Source: Fontibacillus puldeungensis
Lineage (GTDB): Bacteria; Bacillota; Bacilli; Paenibacillales; Paenibacillaceae
DNA length: 64,000 bases
Direction: 5' to 3'
Assembly: GCF_042678945.1 (NCBI RefSeq)
Contig: NZ_JBHTLM010000009.1
Coordinates: 145,774 to 209,773, forward strand
Made by a program: the position numbers and the translations under genes
The notes under the pieces: model-generated
Database searches by the model: none
Told to the model about the DNA's origin: nothing
Seen by the model: only the letters and a program-made list of their open reading frames with translations
Part shown: in pieces, positions 17,775-25,623 of the stretch
Numbering within the stretch: position 1 is the stretch's first letter
Layout: each line of letters begins with the position of its first letter

Positions 17775-19412
17775 ATGGTGCATTGGAGAAAAAACAAGAT
17801 ATTCGTTTTGTTCGCCCTATTGGCGATTGCGCTCGGTTTGACCGCGTGTTCCGGCGGCAGCGGGCAAGCCACCAAGGGGAACAAAGGGCAGACGCAGGCA
17901 GAAACGGAGCTCGGGGAGGGGGTGATAAAGCCGCTGACCTTCACCTTCTACGGCCACTACGACTGGTATACGATGCCGAATTGGGGGGAGGACCCGGCGA
18001 CAAGGTGGATCAAGGAGAACAAGCAGGTTACCGTGGAGCCGATCAGCTCCGGCGGCAACGCCAAGCAGAAGCTCAGCACGATGATCGTCTCCGGCGAACT
18101 GCCGGATGTCATTTGGCTGGAGCGTGGTGCGGACGTGGAGAAGCTGCGCGCGGCGGGCATGCTCGTACCGTTCGATGACTACCTGGATAAATATCCGAAC
18201 CTGAAAAAATGGGCGGGTGAATCGACCTTAGGCATGCTGCGTTCGCCGGACGGGAAGTTGTATCAGTTCCCGAACTGGTACACGACGCAGCCCAACGGCA
18301 ATGCCGGGTATCTCGTGAACAAAAAGATTTATAACGAGCTTGGCACGCCGCCGCTGGAGACTACCGATGATCTGTACGCCTACCTGAAAACGGTCAAGGA
18401 GAAGTATCCCGACATCGTGCCGTTTGAGGCCGGCCAGGGGGCTGCGGGGGTGGAAATCCTGACGACGGCGTTTGGAGAAAACCATCCGGCTACGTTCAAT
18501 GCGATGATGGCGGTGCCTTCCGGGAACGAGCTCACGTCTATTTTTACCGATCCCGTCTACCGCGAAGGCATCCGGTTCGCCAACAAGCTGTACCGTGAAG
18601 GGCTGATGACGCAGGACGCGTTTACGCAAAAGCTGGAGCAAGTCGAGCAGAAGGTGCGGAACGGGCAAATCGCCGTATACGCGGCTTCCAGCCCGACGGA
18701 ATATGGGGCGATCGGCAACGCGCTGCTGTCGGCCGAAGATCCGGAAGCCGGTTACATCATGGTCTGGCCGATCCACAAAGAAGGTCTCGACAAGAACAAA
18801 ATTTTTCCCGGAGATTATAAGCAGCAAGGGTGGAACGTCAACGTCATCACCCGCTCCGCTAAGGATCCCGAGGCGATCTTCGCTTTCCTGGACTGGATGA
18901 CCGGGCCGGAAGGGCAACGGATTACCATGTGGGGCCCGGAAGGGCTTTATTGGGAGGGAACGGACGAGGAGGAGGCGCCGCTATTTACGGAAAAATTCAC
19001 CACGGATACGAAGGGGCGCGACGAGTTGATGAACTCCACGGTAAACTTCCAATGGGTCGGCAATACGGTGTATGTCGACAACTCCAAAATGAAATTCGAA
19101 TCCACGCTTCCTCCGGAAAAGCAAAACTGGGAGTCGAGATGGCAATCGGAAATCACGTGGAAGACGCAGTACAACACGACGGAATTCACGAACCTTGACC
19201 CGGCGGGAGACAACGATGAAGGGATCGTGGCGCAAAGCGTGCTGGATATTTACACCAAGGCGATGGCAACTGCGGTGATGAACGGGAAATCGGAAGCGGA
19301 AGTCGATGCCATCCTGGACCAGGCAGAAGCCGATGCGCAGAAGGCAGGCTATGCCAAACTGCTGAAATATAAGACGGAGCGATGGCAGGAAAACCTGCGT
19401 AAGCTGAAATAG
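17775..19412 (+). CDS. Extracellular sugar-binding lipoprotein of ABC importer
   Basis: 545 aa. A lipoprotein signal (basic MVHWRKNK, hydrophobic core, lipobox LTAC with Cys25) is followed by a Gly/Ser-rich linker and a large periplasmic-type binding domain (solute-binding family 1, LplA-like; GNAKQKLSTMIVSGELPDVIWLERGADVEKL is characteristic). It would sit on the outer face of the membrane and hand oligosaccharides to the two permeases just upstream. The downstream enzymes point to beta-glucan oligosaccharides as ligand, which is inference. Length is normal for this large subclass. Confidence 0.93.
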   Translation: MVHWRKNKIFVLFALLAIALGLTACSGGSGQATKGNKGQTQAETELGEGVIKPLTFTFYGHYDWYTMPNWGEDPATRWIKENKQVTVEPISSGGNAKQKLSTMIVSGELPDVIWLERGADVEKLRAAGMLVPFDDYLDKYPNLKKWAGESTLGMLRSPDGKLYQFPNWYTTQPNGNAGYLVNKKIYNELGTPPLETTDDLYAYLKTVKEKYPDIVPFEAGQGAAGVEILTTAFGENHPATFNAMMAVPSGNELTSIFTDPVYREGIRFANKLYREGLMTQDAFTQKLEQVEQKVRNGQIAVYAASSPTEYGAIGNALLSAEDPEAGYIMVWPIHKEGLDKNKIFPGDYKQQGWNVNVITRSAKDPEAIFAFLDWMTGPEGQRITMWGPEGLYWEGTDEEEAPLFTEKFTTDTKGRDELMNSTVNFQWVGNTVYVDNSKMKFESTLPPEKQNWESRWQSEITWKTQYNTTEFTNLDPAGDNDEGIVAQSVLDIYTKAMATAVMNGKSEAEVDAILDQAEADAQKAGYAKLLKYKTERWQENLRKLK

Positions 19413-19423
19413 GAGAGAACGCT

Positions 19424-20395
19424 TTGAACTATTTTTTGGGAGTAGACGGCGGAGGCAGCAAAACCTTGGCTGTTGTTACGGATGAACATGGGCAAATTTT
19501 GGGGCGGGGCCTCGGTGGGTGCGGAAACCATCAGGTGCAGGAGGAACTGGCCCGGCGAAGCATCCTTGAGGCTACAAGCGAAGCGCTGGAGCAAGCTGGC
19601 CTGACCCGCCGGCAGATAAGGTATGCCATGTTCGGACTGGCGGGGGCGGACCGGGAAGCCGATTTTCGCGTGCTTCGTCCGATGATCGCCGGCCTGGGAT
19701 TCCCGGCTCACGGCATTGTTTGCGATACGGAAATCGGACTGCGGGCGGGCACGCGGCAGACGGACGGAGTCGTCCTGGTCTGCGGCAGCGGCACGAACTG
19801 CTACGGTGTTAACCGGCTGGGGGAATCGCTGCAATGCGGTGGATTCGGCTATATGTTCGGCGACTTCGGCGGCGGTGGAGAGCTTGCTGTGGAGGTATTT
19901 CGGACCGTGATCCGGGCCTGGGAGGGAAGGGAGAGGCCGACTCTCCTTACCGAGGCAGTGCTGCAAACGTTAGGTTACCCTTCCGTGGAACGCCTGTTCC
20001 ACGACTATCTGGACCGCGGCGCAGGGGCTCCGATCCACCTGACGAAGCTGTTGTTTCAGGTGGCGGACCGGGATGAGGCGGCCCGGCGGATCTTGCAGCG
20101 GCAGGGGGAAGAGCTCGGGCTGGCGGCCACGACCGTGATCCGCAAGCTGGATATGGCTGAGGACCGCTTTGACCTCGTGCTGGTCGGCAGCGTGTTGACT
20201 CGCGCCGATCACCGATTCGTTACCCCTTATATCGAAGAAAGCGTGAAGCCGGTAGCTCCCGCATGCCATCTGCGCCTACTCACGATAGAGCCGGCAGCCG
20301 GCGCGATCCTGCTGGCAATGGAGAAATCCGGCCGTCCGGTCGGCGAATCTGTATACGAACGGCTGGAGTCGGGGTTATCGGTAAAGGAGGCCTGA
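19424..20395 (+). CDS. BadF/BadG-type sugar kinase
   Basis: 323 aa ASKHA-fold ATPase. The N-terminal phosphate-1 motif is FLGVDGGGSKTLAVV (residues ~4-18), a DTEIGLRAG segment and the phosphate-2 motif VLVCGSGTNCYGV follow, then GGFGYMFGDFGGGGELA and a C-terminal adenosine motif near VLVGSVLTRADHRF. The family includes N-acetylglucosamine kinases. It lies between the sugar-binding lipoprotein and a GH4 phospho-glycosidase (stop two bases before the next ATG), suggesting it phosphorylates the imported sugar. The actual substrate is not shown. Confidence 0.87.
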   Translation: MNYFLGVDGGGSKTLAVVTDEHGQILGRGLGGCGNHQVQEELARRSILEATSEALEQAGLTRRQIRYAMFGLAGADREADFRVLRPMIAGLGFPAHGIVCDTEIGLRAGTRQTDGVVLVCGSGTNCYGVNRLGESLQCGGFGYMFGDFGGGGELAVEVFRTVIRAWEGRERPTLLTEAVLQTLGYPSVERLFHDYLDRGAGAPIHLTKLLFQVADRDEAARRILQRQGEELGLAATTVIRKLDMAEDRFDLVLVGSVLTRADHRFVTPYIEESVKPVAPACHLRLLTIEPAAGAILLAMEKSGRPVGESVYERLESGLSVKEA

Positions 20396-20397
20396 GC

Positions 20398-21720
20398 ATG
20401 AAACAGGAACTGAAAATCGCGGTGATCGGCGGAGGCTCGTCGTATACGCCGGAGTTGATCGAAGGATTTATTCAAAATTACGCAACCCTGCCCGTAACCG
20501 AAATCGTGCTGGTGGATATCTCGGAGGGCTTGCGCAAGCTAACCATTGTTGGGCAGCTTGCCGAGCGTATGATCGCGGCATCGGGCTTGCCAATCAAGCT
20601 AAAGATGACGATGGACCGCCGTTCCGCCCTGGAAGGCGCAGCGTTCGTTACGACGCAAATGCGGGTAGGCCTATTGGAAGCTAGGGCACGGGACGAAGCC
20701 ATTCCTTTGAAGTACGGCATGATCGGCCAGGAAACGACGGGACCGGGCGGCATGATGAAAGCTTTGCGCACGATCCCTGTCCTGCTGGACATCTGCCGGG
20801 ATATGGAGGAGCTGTGTCCCGATGCCTGGCTGCTTAATTTCACCAACCCGGCAGGGATGGTAACGGAAGCGATTAACAAGCATTCCCGCATCAGCGCCAT
20901 CGGGCTATGCAACTCGCCGATCGCCGCTTACAAATGGCTTTCATCCTTGTATAACGTGCCGGTGGAACGCATCTATTGCGAATTTGTCGGTTTGAATCAT
21001 CTGCATTGGATCAGCCGGGTCACAATTGACGGCGAATCCAAACTGGAGGAGCTGCTGGACAACCGGGAAGGATACTCCGCGCGCAACGTTCCGCAGTTCG
21101 CCTGGAACGGCCTCCTCTTGCAGACGCTGAGAGCCATTCCTTCGTATTACCTGAAATACTTCTACCTGCAGCGCGAAATGCTGGATGAACAGCTGAAGGC
21201 GGCTTCTCGCGGGGAAACCCGGGCCGAGACAGTGCAGCGGCTGGAGAGCGAGCTGTTCGAAATTTACCAGGATCCCGAGCTGAAAGAAAAACCCAAGCAG
21301 CTTGAGCAACGCGGAGGGGCTTACTACTCCGAGGCGGCCGTCAACCTGATGAATTCGCTGTACAATAATTCGGGCGATATCCAGACGCTAAACGTGGCCA
21401 ATCGGGGTACACTTGATTTTTTGCCGGACGATGCCTGCATCGAAGTAAACTGCCGGGTCACGAGCGAAGGACCGGTGATCCAGCCGGTGATCGTCGTGCC
21501 TGAGGCGGTCAAAGGTCTGATCGGCTCCGTCAAAACCTATGAGCGGCTGGCCATCGAAGCGGCCGTCACTGGCGACCGGGGATTGGCGCTGCTGGCCTTG
21601 GCACATCATCCACTGACAAGTTCCGTCGGTGCGGCCGAGGACATGTTGACGGAAATGCTGGAGCAAAACAGGCAATATCTCCCGCGATTTTTTGCGGAAA
21701 TCCATAAGCTTTCGAAGTAA
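20398..21720 (+). CDS. GH4 6-phospho-beta-glucosidase
   Basis: 440 aa, full length for glycoside hydrolase family 4. The start is ATG 20398 after AAAGGAGG; the frame is open further upstream but that part overlaps the kinase gene. The NAD-binding loop IAVIGGGSSYTPELIEGF is at the N-terminus. GLCNSPIAA holds the metal-binding Cys171 in a CN(V/S)P motif, which in GH4 is associated with 6-phospho-beta-glucosidases. LNFTNPAGMVTEA and GLNHLHWI are also conserved. GH4 enzymes need NAD+ and Mn2+ and use an oxidation-elimination mechanism. The phosphorylated substrate is presumably made by the adjacent kinase. Confidence 0.92.
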   Translation: MKQELKIAVIGGGSSYTPELIEGFIQNYATLPVTEIVLVDISEGLRKLTIVGQLAERMIAASGLPIKLKMTMDRRSALEGAAFVTTQMRVGLLEARARDEAIPLKYGMIGQETTGPGGMMKALRTIPVLLDICRDMEELCPDAWLLNFTNPAGMVTEAINKHSRISAIGLCNSPIAAYKWLSSLYNVPVERIYCEFVGLNHLHWISRVTIDGESKLEELLDNREGYSARNVPQFAWNGLLLQTLRAIPSYYLKYFYLQREMLDEQLKAASRGETRAETVQRLESELFEIYQDPELKEKPKQLEQRGGAYYSEAAVNLMNSLYNNSGDIQTLNVANRGTLDFLPDDACIEVNCRVTSEGPVIQPVIVVPEAVKGLIGSVKTYERLAIEAAVTGDRGLALLALAHHPLTSSVGAAEDMLTEMLEQNRQYLPRFFAEIHKLSK

Positions 21721-21780
21721 GTTTTGCAGTGATGCCATTCTTTGTAGCTTGGCTCACAAAACTTTGAGGAGGGATGATAT

Positions 21781-22560
21781 ATGAAAAAGCTCGAATTTTT
21801 TCGGAAAATACGCCGCGGCTTGGGCGCGGGCCTGATTTGCTGCCTCTTGCTGTCGGCGGTTCCGGCATCGGCGGCGAACGGGTTCCTCGAGCCGCTGAAC
21901 GCTTTGAATTCGGGAATGTTTTATGCCTCGGACGGTTGGGAGAACGGCCCGGATTTCGGCGTAGGCTGGCGGGCGAACAACATTGAATTCAACAACGGGA
22001 TCATGGCCCTCCGCCTGGATAAGACGGGCTGCCCAAGCCAATGCTCCGGCGAGCCGTACGCCTCCGGGGAGTACGCGACGATCGGGGAGGATTACGGCTA
22101 CGGGCGCATCGAAGCGCGGATGAAGGTGGCGAAAGGAACGGGACTCGTTACTTCATTATTCACTTATTATGATCATAATCCGGATCCGGACATTGCTGAG
22201 AATGACGAGATCGATATCGAAATTCTCGGGAAGGATCCGACGAAATTGGAGACTAATTATTATACGGCCGGCGTTGGAGAACACAGCACGGTCATAAATC
22301 TCGGCTTCGACGCTTCGCTGGGCTTCCACGACTATGCTTTCGAATGGTCACCGACCGAGATCAAATGGTACGTCGACGGCAATTTGGTCCATACCGAAAA
22401 CGGGTCCCGGGGGCAGCTGCCCACCCATCCGGGAAGTATTATGGTAAATTTCTGGGCCGGAGCGAACGACGCTGCCAAGTATTGGACGGGGAAATTCGTT
22501 TATCCGGGATCGCCGGTTCGGGCTTACTACGATTGGATCAAATATACGCCGGCGAATTAA
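21781..22560 (+). CDS. Secreted GH16 beta-glucanase (lichenase-like)
   Basis: 259 aa with a Sec signal peptide (basic KKLEFFRKIRRG, hydrophobic GLICCLLLSAVPASA, cleavage after ~residue 32-33). The catalytic strand DEIDIEILG carries nucleophile Glu143, Asp145 and acid/base Glu147, the E-x-D-x-E signature of GH16. The surrounding sequence (GYGRIEARMKVAKGTGLVTSLFTYYD, HDYAFEWSPTEIKWYVDGNLVH, MVNFWAG) closely follows bacterial 1,3-1,4-beta-glucanases. It would cut mixed-linkage or beta-1,3-glucans outside the cell and feed the importer encoded upstream. It is the last gene of the locus, before a terminator. Confidence 0.93.
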   Translation: MKKLEFFRKIRRGLGAGLICCLLLSAVPASAANGFLEPLNALNSGMFYASDGWENGPDFGVGWRANNIEFNNGIMALRLDKTGCPSQCSGEPYASGEYATIGEDYGYGRIEARMKVAKGTGLVTSLFTYYDHNPDPDIAENDEIDIEILGKDPTKLETNYYTAGVGEHSTVINLGFDASLGFHDYAFEWSPTEIKWYVDGNLVHTENGSRGQLPTHPGSIMVNFWAGANDAAKYWTGKFVYPGSPVRAYYDWIKYTPAN

Positions 22561-22599
22561 CGGAAATCATGCTGACCATTTCCTGATGTAAAGCAAAAC

Positions 22600-22632
22600 A
22601 AGAGGCCGTACCCTTAAGGGCGGCCTCTTTGC
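22600..22632. terminator. Bidirectional terminator between GH16 and a minus-strand small gene
   Basis: AAGAGGCCG (22600-22608) pairs with CGGCCTCTT (22621-22629), with CCCTTAAGGG in the loop; A-rich on the left and T-rich on the right, so it can serve both strands. Confidence 0.85.
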
Positions 22633-22633
22633 T

Positions 22634-22849
22634 TTATTCCATGATCCGATTTTCCGTCGTCTTCATATGGTTTTGCGTATCCGGTTCCCGGTGCTGCTCA
22701 CCGGACACCTGTCCTTTGTCAATCGGGGCGTTTCCGCTAATTTGATGGGCAAAATTGGTGAACTGCGCTTTATGCGCATCTTCCCCATGTTTTGCCTGCA
22801 GCATTTCCTGCGGATCATTCGTTAGCTTGTGCGATTTGTTTCCAGGCAT
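22634..22849 (-). CDS. Small hydrophilic protein of unknown function
   Basis: 71 aa (start MPGNKSHKL). The start at 22849 is set by a near-perfect ribosome site, AAGGAGGAATTCC, directly upstream on the minus strand; a longer frame to 22879 would ignore it. The protein is very polar, rich in His, Gln, Asn, Lys and Glu, with no Cys, Trp or hydrophobic segment. Such small, disordered, polar proteins occur among spore-associated proteins in Bacilli, but I do not recognise the family. It sits downstream of sodA (minus strand, 75 bases). Confidence 0.65.
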   Translation of the reverse strand: MPGNKSHKLTNDPQEMLQAKHGEDAHKAQFTNFAHQISGNAPIDKGQVSGEQHREPDTQNHMKTTENRIME

Positions 22850-22924
22850 GGAATTCCTCCTTACTAAACGGTGTACCATAGTATTTCCCGCTCATTGCCA
22901 GGCCATCCAGCGCACGCGCAATCG

Positions 22925-23539
22925 TTATTTCACCGCTGTTTCATAGCGGCGATTCACTTCGTTCCAGTTGACGATATGCCAGAATGCTGCGATATAATCA
23001 GCGCGTTTATTTTGATATTTCAAATAATAGGCGTGTTCCCATACGTCGATGCATAGGAGCGGCGTTAGCCCCTCCGAAAGCGGGCTGTCCTGATTGGCTG
23101 TACTGGTTACGGCTAATTTGCCATCCTTTCCGACCACAAGCCAAGCCCAGCCGCTGCCAAAACGAGTGGTAGCCGCTTTGGTGAAAGCTTCCTTGAGTTT
23201 GTCGAATCCGCCCAAATCTTTGTCGATGGCTGCTGCAACCGCACCGATTGGGGCACCGCCGCTTTTAGGTCCGATTACCTTCCAGAACAGGCTGTGGTTA
23301 GCATGTCCACCACCGTTATTGCGAATGGCTGTCCGAATTTTTTCCGGAATACTGTCCAAGTGGGTAATTAACTCTTCTGCGGTTTTATTTTGCAGCTCCG
23401 GAGCTTGCTCCAGTGCGGCTTTCAAGTTAGTAAAATAAGTGTTATGGTGGCGATCATGGTGGATCGTCATCGTTTGTTCATCAATGTAAGGCTCGAGGGC
23501 ATTTGCAGGATAAGGTAGTGGCGCTAATTCGTGTTCCAT
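22925..23539 (-). CDS. sodA: Superoxide dismutase, Mn/Fe family
   Basis: 204 aa, full length. It begins LAPLPYPANALEPYIDEQTMTIHHDRHH, with metal ligand His in TIHH; the second ligand is in GGHANHSLFW, and DVWEHAYYLKYQ provides the Asp and His ligands. GGHAN with the spacing to SLFW favours Mn over Fe, but metal choice cannot be certain. GGGAGG precedes the ATG on the minus strand. It detoxifies cytoplasmic superoxide. A second SOD-domain protein is encoded at 29435-30739. Confidence 0.95.
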   Translation of the reverse strand: MEHELAPLPYPANALEPYIDEQTMTIHHDRHHNTYFTNLKAALEQAPELQNKTAEELITHLDSIPEKIRTAIRNNGGGHANHSLFWKVIGPKSGGAPIGAVAAAIDKDLGGFDKLKEAFTKAATTRFGSGWAWLVVGKDGKLAVTSTANQDSPLSEGLTPLLCIDVWEHAYYLKYQNKRADYIAAFWHIVNWNEVNRRYETAVK

Positions 23540-23942
23540 GATAATTAAACCTCCCGATAAATTTTAGTACTCACTTCTCATATAAACCATTAGGGAGCCT
23601 ATGGAATCAAAATTGCGCTGAAATCATTGAAATGTAAACATTTCGTAAAATCTAAGATTTTATTTACAAACGTGAAACAATCCTATTTTTGGGATTGTGT
23701 TATAATAAATTCGCTTGTTTTGCGGACTTTTAGAATTCTTTAAGAAGTTTTCTAAATGTAAACGCTTAATATAAAGCGCTTTCAGAAGAAAATTGATGTA
23801 TTCTGGAGATATATATGGTTTAATGGACAAGGAAGTAGTTTTTTCGCGTTTTTTGTCTGGTTTTATTTATTCGGTTGATGTAAAAATGCGACCGTGCCTT
23901 TTACATGATTTTATCTTGCGTAAAGAAAAGGGAGATCATAGC
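23540..23942. other. Divergent promoter region between sodA and the GNAT gene
   Basis: AT-rich 400-bp region. A palindrome ACAATCC / GGGATTGT (23677-23698) directly abuts TATAAT at 23701-23706, so it may be an operator over a rightward promoter. Further right, AAACGCTTAATATAAAGCG (within 23757-23784) looks like a second imperfect dyad. An open frame reaches left to 23793 but lacks a ribosome site. Confidence 0.4.
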
Positions 23943-24386
23943 ATGCTTATTCGTTCCTTTCAGTTGAGCGACGTTAATCAAGTGATGGAGCTTTTGCAGG
24001 TAGCCTTGTCGGAAGATTGCTACGAAGACACAAAATGCGCGTTTGCCAGACAACTGTCCTGGGATTCGGAACTGATTATGGTTGCGGAAGTTGAGGACGA
24101 GATAAAAGGAGTTCTGATCGGAACGATCGATCAAAATACCGGATGTATTTACCGGATGGTCGTTCATCCAGAATACCGCCGCCGCGGGGTAGGTAAGGGT
24201 CTCGTTAAGGCCTTGGAACAGCGGTTCCAACAACGTAATGTTCGCCGGATTATGGTCGCTGGTGATGAACATAACAAAGCGATTATGCCGCTATATGAAG
24301 CGATGGGTTACGGAGCAAGCAAGTTTTTAGAAGCGTTTCAAAAGCTTGGCATCGCCGCTGCACGCACCTTGTCCGGGTCGAATTAA
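23943..24386 (+). CDS. GNAT-family N-acetyltransferase
   Basis: 147 aa. ATG 23943 is preferred because AAAGGGAGA lies just before it and the protein then begins MLIRSFQLSDVNQVMELL like other GNAT proteins. The acetyl-CoA binding motif A is visible as VHPEYRRRGVGKGLVKALEQ, followed by NKAIMPLYEAMGY (motif B). It is similar in size to RimI-like acetyltransferases, but the acceptor (protein, amine or antibiotic) cannot be told. A terminator follows, so it is monocistronic. Confidence 0.85.
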   Translation: MLIRSFQLSDVNQVMELLQVALSEDCYEDTKCAFARQLSWDSELIMVAEVEDEIKGVLIGTIDQNTGCIYRMVVHPEYRRRGVGKGLVKALEQRFQQRNVRRIMVAGDEHNKAIMPLYEAMGYGASKFLEAFQKLGIAAARTLSGSN

Positions 24387-24420
24387 TCAGATAATCCTAT
24401 AGAGAATAAAGGTAACCTCG

Positions 24421-24465
24421 AGCATATCTTCCACCCGTTGCAAATGGGTGCGGGATATGCTTTTC
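24421..24465 (+). terminator. Terminator after the GNAT gene
   Basis: AGCATATC (24421-24428) pairs with GATATGCT (24454-24461), with an inner CACCC/GGGTG pair; TTTT and then more T follow. Confidence 0.8.
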
Positions 24466-24524
24466 TATTATCAGAGAGTTATATTTGCTAAAATTTTAAC
24501 GAATAGTGGGTTGCGAGGTGCAAC

Positions 24525-25139
24525 ATGGAACCGATAATACATTCAAAAGGGGAGGAAACCCCTGAGGATCACGGCGAAGGAAAGAACAGACGGCGGATGA
24601 AGGCTTCTTCAAATCGACTCGTTTCAGAGCTTCGGGATATCTTGAAAACCGTGGTGATCGCTTTTGTAATCATGCTGCTGCTCAATATGTTCGTCTTCAA
24701 TTTGTCCATGGTTAAGGGGCAATCGATGATGCCAACGCTGGAAGGCTATGAGCGACTTTTCGTAGATAAATTGGTGTACAACCTCGGACATCCGAAGAGA
24801 GGAGATGTCGTCGTTCTGAAAGACCCTTCTATCGGTACCGATAAAAAATCATTTCTCGTAAAACGTGTAGTTGGTGTGCCCGGAGACACAGTGGAGGTGC
24901 GAAAGCATACACTATTTGTTAATGGAAAGCTGCAGGACGAGCCTTATACCGATGTGAAGATCGAAGGGGACGATGTACCTGCGGTCAAGCTTGGGGAGAA
25001 AGAGTATTACGTGATGGGTGATAATCGTCACGCCGGACGCAGCAAGGATAGTCGCTTTTTTGGGAGCGTGCAGGAAGAGGACATTGTCGGACGGGCTGAC
25101 TTCGTGTTCTGGCCGATCAGCAAAATTCGTGGTTTATAA
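24525..25139 (+). CDS. lepB: Signal peptidase I
   Basis: 204 aa type I signal peptidase of the Bacillus SipS type. A polar 40-residue N-terminus is followed by one membrane segment (~41-60), then the catalytic Ser67 in VKGQSMMPTLEG and the general base Lys113 in FLVKRVVGVPGDTVEV. Box D/E MGDNRHAGRSKDSRFFG is intact. It cleaves Sec/Tat signal peptides outside the membrane. rnhA begins 15 bases downstream, probably in the same transcript. Confidence 0.95.
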   Translation: MEPIIHSKGEETPEDHGEGKNRRRMKASSNRLVSELRDILKTVVIAFVIMLLLNMFVFNLSMVKGQSMMPTLEGYERLFVDKLVYNLGHPKRGDVVVLKDPSIGTDKKSFLVKRVVGVPGDTVEVRKHTLFVNGKLQDEPYTDVKIEGDDVPAVKLGEKEYYVMGDNRHAGRSKDSRFFGSVQEEDIVGRADFVFWPISKIRGL

Positions 25140-25154
25140 TTGGGAGGATCGATT

Positions 25155-25595
25155 GTGAAGGAAATAACGATATATACGGATGGCGCCTGCTCCGGTAACC
25201 CGGGACCTGGGGGATGGGGAGCAGTATTAATGTTTAACGGGCATCGCAAGGAACTATCCGGCGGAGAGAAAATGACGACCAACAACCGTATGGAGATTCA
25301 GGCAGTCATTTCGGCGCTGAGCCAACTCAAAGAGCCCTGCAACGTAAAGGTGTACAGCGATTCGGCCTATGTCGTGAACTGTTTTCAGCAGGGATGGATT
25401 CGTGGATGGCTCAAGAACGGTTGGAAGAACAGTAAGAATCAGCCCGTAGAAAACCGTGATTTGTGGCAGGAACTGTGGCGGTTGATGGGAATCCATAAGG
25501 TGGAATACGTCAAGGTTAAGGGACATAGTGACAACGAGTTAAACAATCATTGCGATTTGCTCGCAAGAGAAGCGATTAAGCGGCTCTCTCTTTAA
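25155..25595 (+). CDS. rnhA: Ribonuclease HI
   Basis: 146 aa. GTG 25155 is the likely start, eight bases after GGGAGG. Catalytic acids are all present: Asp in IYTDGACSGNPG, Glu in NRMEIQAV, Asp in YSDSAYVVN and Asp in HSDNELNNHCD. The handle region KNGWKNSKNQPVENRDLW is typical of E. coli-type RNase HI. It removes RNA from RNA-DNA hybrids. This is a canonical catalytic RNase HI, in contrast to the truncated YpdQ-like forms found in some Bacilli. Confidence 0.95.
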   Translation: MKEITIYTDGACSGNPGPGGWGAVLMFNGHRKELSGGEKMTTNNRMEIQAVISALSQLKEPCNVKVYSDSAYVVNCFQQGWIRGWLKNGWKNSKNQPVENRDLWQELWRLMGIHKVEYVKVKGHSDNELNNHCDLLAREAIKRLSL

Positions 25596-25623
25596 AATCG
25601 AAATAATATTCAGGCAGGGAGGG

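Noticed and set aside
20263..20397. 45-residue N-terminal extension of the GH4 enzyme
   Set aside because: Overlaps the kinase gene and precedes the ribosome site; the NAD-binding loop begins properly after ATG 20398.
23757..23784. Possible CcpA (cre) site upstream of the GNAT gene
   Set aside because: Both halves deviate from the cre consensus at the conserved terminal CA; carbon control of this gene is not otherwise suggested.
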